A stretch of 10,340 nucleotides of DNA, taken from NCBI GenBank assembly GCA_021784265.1, contig JAJXTA010000045.1:1-10340 (forward strand), in the 5' to 3' direction. Shown here in pieces: positions 7,969 through 10,340 of the stretch. How positions within the stretch are numbered: position 1 is the first letter of the stretch; every line of letters begins with the position of its first letter. The DNA is from a bacterium. GTDB lineage: Bacteria > Verrucomicrobiota > Verrucomicrobiia > Limisphaerales > J093. The notes below the pieces were generated by a model. It was not told the DNA's origin. It did no database searches and saw only the letters and a list, made by a program, of their open reading frames with translations. The translations under genes and the position numbers were made by a program.

Positions 7969-8036
7969 CTTCCTTCGGAGCCGGGAACATAAGAGAGTTG
8001 TGGGTCCGCCATCCGCGGGATTAGTGCGGAGGTTTT

Positions 8037-8053
8037 GTTCCGCGAGGTGGAAC
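8037..8053. repeat. Short inverted repeat (hairpin)
   Basis: GTTCC at 8037-8041 is complementary to GGAAC at 8049-8053 around a 7-base loop. It is short enough to be chance, but it lies in the non-coding region upstream of kdtA next to a stronger palindrome. Confidence 0.3.
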
Positions 8054-8071
8054 GTTGCCTGCCGCTCGTGC

Positions 8072-8087
8072 TCCCGCCGCGGCGGGA
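8072..8087. repeat. Perfect 16-base palindrome, possible operator
   Basis: TCCCGCCGCGGCGGGA reads the same on both strands, with no spacer. It lies 115 bases before the kdtA start. A perfect palindrome of this size could bind a dimeric regulator or form a cruciform. High GC raises the chance of coincidence. A smaller stem, GACGG/CCGTC, follows at 8093-8106. Confidence 0.45.
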
Positions 8088-8155
8088 CTGCGGACGGGGG
8101 ACCGTCGGCGGCCGGGAAGTGCGCCTCAGACCAATGGGCGCCGCCCCTTGCGTTC

Positions 8156-8184
8156 TTGCCAGAGCGGGCGCGAGGCGGTAAGAG
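8156..8184 (+). promoter_or_regulatory. Weak candidate sigma-70-type promoter for kdtA
   Basis: TTGCCA at 8156-8161 (5 of 6 to the -35 consensus) is followed after 17 bases by TAAGAG at 8179-8184 (3 of 6 to the -10 consensus). Transcription would start near 8190, leaving a leader of only about a dozen bases. In GC-rich DNA of unknown phylum this is only a suggestion. Confidence 0.2.
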
Positions 8185-8202
8185 AGCCGCGCAACATTGG
8201 TA

Positions 8203-9531
8203 ATGCGCACCCTGTACCACATCTTGTTTCTAGTGGCTTTTCCACTCTCGGCCCCTTATTACTTCCTAAAGATGTGGCGGCGGGGCAACTGGCGCGCGGA
8301 TTTCCGCCAACGCTTCGGGGAATATGGGGTGAAGGTCAAACAGGCGGTGACCAACCGGGATGTGTTGTGGATGCATGCCGTGAGTGTGGGGGAGGTGAAC
8401 CTCTGCACCCAACTGATCCGGGTGTTGGAGGCGCGGGCGCCGAACCTGAAGATCGTGGTTTCCACCACGACCACCACCGGCATGGGCGAGCTGCGCCGCA
8501 AGCTGCCCAGCCACATCACCAGCATCTATTACCCCATCGACGCCCGCGGCTATGTCGCCCGGGCCGTGGCGGCGTTGCACCCTAACGCGGTAGTGTTGGT
8601 CGAGGCCGAGTTGTGGCCGAATTTTCTCTGGCGCCTCCGGGACCGAGGCACCCCGGTCGTGTTGGTCAACGCCCGGTTGTCCGAGCGGTCGTACCGCGGT
8701 TATCGACGCTTTCACCTGTTATTCCGGCCCTTGTTTGGCTCGCTGGCCGCGGTGGGGGCCCAGAACGAGGCGGATGCGGCCCGGCTGCGGGAACTGGGGT
8801 GCCGGCCCGAGGCGGTGCGCGTGGTCGGCAGTCTGAAGTTCGACGCCGCGGCGATCGAGGAGCGGCGGAACCTGGACGTGACCGCCCTGCTGGCGCAGGT
8901 GGGAGTGCCGCCCAACGCCCCGATCCTGGTGGCCGGCAGCACCCACCCCGGCGAGGAGGCGCTTCTGGCCGAGCTACTCCCCCGCCTGCGGGCCCGCTTC
9001 CCCGACCTGTTCCTGGTCTTGGTCCCGCGCCACTTCGAGCGCGGCCGCGAGGTGGGCCGGGAGCTGGAAGCACGCAAGGTGAAGTTCCGCTATCGGAGCG
9101 AGGTGGTCGCCAGCACCCGGGTGGCGCCACGCAGCCTCGAATGCCTCCTGGTGAACACCACGGGCGAGCTCAAGTACTTTTACGAAGCCGCGACCGTGGT
9201 GTTCGTGGGCAAGAGCCTCGTCGGCCAGGGGGGACAAAACCCGATCGAGCCGGGGGCCCTGGGCAAGGCGATGGTCTTTGGACCGCACATGCAGAATTTC
9301 GCGGCGGTAGCGGCCAGTTTCGTGGCGGCGCGGGGGGCCCTGCAGGTGCGGGACGCCGTGGAGCTGGAGCGGGCGCTGGGCGAACTGCTGGCGGACCCTG
9401 GCCGGCGAGAGACCATGGGAAGGCAGGCGCAGGCGGTGGTCCGGGCCAACAGCGGCGCCGTCGAGCGAACGGCGGAGCTGATCCTGGAGGCGCTGGACCT
9501 CGAGGCGACGTCAGTGGCGGGGACCGGTTGA
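8203..9531 (+). CDS. kdtA: 3-deoxy-D-manno-octulosonic acid (Kdo) transferase
   Basis: This enzyme (also called WaaA) transfers Kdo from CMP-Kdo to the lipid A precursor at the inner face of the cytoplasmic membrane, an essential step in making LPS. The 442-residue product is close to the usual length of about 425. Residues 1-25 form the expected hydrophobic N-terminal anchor followed by WRRGNWRADFRQRFG. The catalytic base is Glu64 in HAVSVGEV. Other family motifs are STTTTTGM, LVEAELWPNFLWR, VNARLSERSYRGY, GSLKFD, AGSTHPGEE (near residue 244), LVPRHFERG, GGQNPIEP (343-350) and FGPHMQNF. The first Met (ATG 8203) starts the anchor; an in-frame TTG at 8197 is possible but adds only two residues. 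No good Shine-Dalgarno sequence is seen. It follows a 279-base gap and is probably transcribed separately from the upstream operon. Whether it adds one or several Kdo residues cannot be told. Confidence 0.95.
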   Translation: MRTLYHILFLVAFPLSAPYYFLKMWRRGNWRADFRQRFGEYGVKVKQAVTNRDVLWMHAVSVGEVNLCTQLIRVLEARAPNLKIVVSTTTTTGMGELRRKLPSHITSIYYPIDARGYVARAVAALHPNAVVLVEAELWPNFLWRLRDRGTPVVLVNARLSERSYRGYRRFHLLFRPLFGSLAAVGAQNEADAARLRELGCRPEAVRVVGSLKFDAAAIEERRNLDVTALLAQVGVPPNAPILVAGSTHPGEEALLAELLPRLRARFPDLFLVLVPRHFERGREVGRELEARKVKFRYRSEVVASTRVAPRSLECLLVNTTGELKYFYEAATVVFVGKSLVGQGGQNPIEPGALGKAMVFGPHMQNFAAVAASFVAARGALQVRDAVELERALGELLADPGRRETMGRQAQAVVRANSGAVERTAELILEALDLEATSVAGTG

Positions 9532-10340
9532 GTTGGCGGCGCGGCCGTCTCCAGCCCGCGAGGCGCCGGTCTCGCCCGCCGGCCCGCGCGGAGCGGACCG
9601 TGGGTCGCAGCGGAAGAGGGTGTAGGTGTTGGTGGCCTCGAGACGGTCGCCGGGCCGGAGTGTCCGCAATGGGCCGAGCATTTCCAATTCGACGTAGGGC
9701 AGGGGGTCGGGATTGGTCCAGACTTCGGCGCTGCAACCGCCATCCGGGTACTCGGCCGCCGGCACGCGCGGCGCGTCGATGCGCAGGCCCACCGTTCTCC
9801 CTTCCCAGATCAGCACGCTGGCGTCGGTTCCGATTTTGGTTCCGGCGCTCGCCCCCCGCCGCAACGAGACCACCCCATCGTCCACCTTCAGGTCCCGCGG
9901 CAGGGCCTCCGACTGCTTCAGGTAACCACCGGCAAAACGGCTGGGTCGCGGCAAAGGGATGTCCACGACGTCCGGGTCGCGCAACTGGGTGATCACCCAG
10001 ACGCTCACTCGGCAGGGCGGGCCCGCTACCTTGTCGTAACGCGTGGTCACGCGCAGTACCGGTTGGTCCGGATCCAGAACGACCCGGCGGACGGTCCGGA
10101 TGCCGTAGTTGCTATCCACCGGCGAGATCAGCACGACTTCCCGAGGCCGTTCCGTGGTCGCGGTCACCGCCACCGCGTCGAAACCCGCCGGCGGCGGCCA
10201 GCTCCGCCCGGTCACGTTTGACCAGTCGCTTTGGGGTGCGGGCCAGCTCTTGTCACCCCCGAAGTTGCCCCATTCGGCCGAGCGCGGGTCCGGGGCGTGT
10301 CCCGCCAGGGCCGGGTTTTCCCAGAACACGTCCTCTTGGC
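9511..10340 (-). CDS. DUF4380-like protein (5' partial)
   Basis: This minus-strand frame ends at the TGA at 9511-9513 and is open through the right edge. A GTG at 10329 could serve as a start, but the frame continues upstream of it (QED before VFWENP) to the window end, so the N-terminus is probably missing. At least 275 residues are visible. FWENPAL, WGNFGGDKSWPAPQ and the Pro-rich WPPPAGFDA match what I recall of DUF4380, a beta-rich, galactose-mutarotase-like family of unknown function common in Bacteroidota, Planctomycetota and Verrucomicrobiota. Later motifs are YGIRTVRRV, RVSVWVITQL and EMLGPLRTLRPGDRL, the last typical of mutarotase-like folds. The final 25 or so residues are low complexity and Arg/Ala/Gly-rich. 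Its 3' end overlaps the 3' end of kdtA by 21 bases. No signal peptide can be assessed because the start is outside the window. Confidence 0.65.
   Translation of the reverse strand, partial: QEDVFWENPALAGHAPDPRSAEWGNFGGDKSWPAPQSDWSNVTGRSWPPPAGFDAVAVTATTERPREVVLISPVDSNYGIRTVRRVVLDPDQPVLRVTTRYDKVAGPPCRVSVWVITQLRDPDVVDIPLPRPSRFAGGYLKQSEALPRDLKVDDGVVSLRRGASAGTKIGTDASVLIWEGRTVGLRIDAPRVPAAEYPDGGCSAEVWTNPDPLPYVELEMLGPLRTLRPGDRLEATNTYTLFRCDPRSAPRGPAGETGASRAGDGRAANSTGPRH

Larger units (their letters stand above)
7924..8202. other. Intergenic region between the operon and kdtA, rich in inverted repeats
   Basis: These 279 bases hold no convincing gene. Open frames crossing them are extensions of shadow frames without family motifs, and I see no tRNA. 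Besides the hairpin at 7947-7968 there are inverted repeats at 8037-8053, 8072-8087 and 8093-8106. The 8-mer TAAGAGAG occurs twice, at 7990-7997 and 8179-8186. The region probably carries the end of the upstream transcript and the control region of kdtA. Confidence 0.6.

Noticed and set aside
7264..8220. Minus-strand open frame (318 codons) opposite the alcohol dehydrogenase 3' half and the intergenic region
   Set aside because: No family motifs; it overlaps the metal-ligand region of a well-supported gene. Its extension through 7924-8202 reflects few stop codons in GC-rich DNA.
8613..9992. Plus-strand open frame (459 codons) overlapping kdtA and the DUF4380-like gene
   Set aside because: Arg/Gly/Pro-rich shadow translation without motifs, covering two genes that have clear family signatures.

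Overview
The window is GC-rich and densely coded, and looks like a chromosomal segment of a Gram-negative bacterium. A complete Kdo transferase (kdtA/waaA) implies lipid A and an outer membrane. Two exported PQQ-like beta-propeller proteins and a DUF4380-type protein suggest the Planctomycetota/Verrucomicrobiota group, most likely Verrucomicrobiota. That placement is inferred from gene content, not from a marker gene. Shine-Dalgarno sequences are weak or absent at most starts.

Layout. Positions 1-7923 hold five plus-strand genes with gaps of 25, 13, 32 and 65 bases, probably one operon. First comes a propeller protein cut by the left edge, with an Ig-like and a lectin-like C-terminal part. 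Next is a second exported propeller protein. Then follows a cytoplasmic trio: a short PaaK/LuxE-like adenylate-forming protein, an aldehyde dehydrogenase-superfamily protein whose motifs resemble acyl-CoA/acyl reductases, and an iron-type alcohol dehydrogenase with all four metal ligands. A gap at 7924-8202 contains several inverted repeats, including a perfect 16-base palindrome. It separates the operon from kdtA (8203-9531). kdtA converges on, and overlaps by 21 bases, a minus-strand DUF4380-like gene that runs off the right edge.

How the genes may work together. The trio can be read as a route that activates a carboxylic acid, reduces the activated acyl group to an aldehyde, and interconverts aldehyde and alcohol. 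The logic is that of LuxE/LuxC plus an alcohol dehydrogenase. The substrate, the direction and the role of the two exported propellers cannot be told from sequence. The trio is the part most worth a second look: the activating protein stops where its C-terminal domain should begin, and the reductase lacks the glutamate used by hydrolytic aldehyde dehydrogenases.
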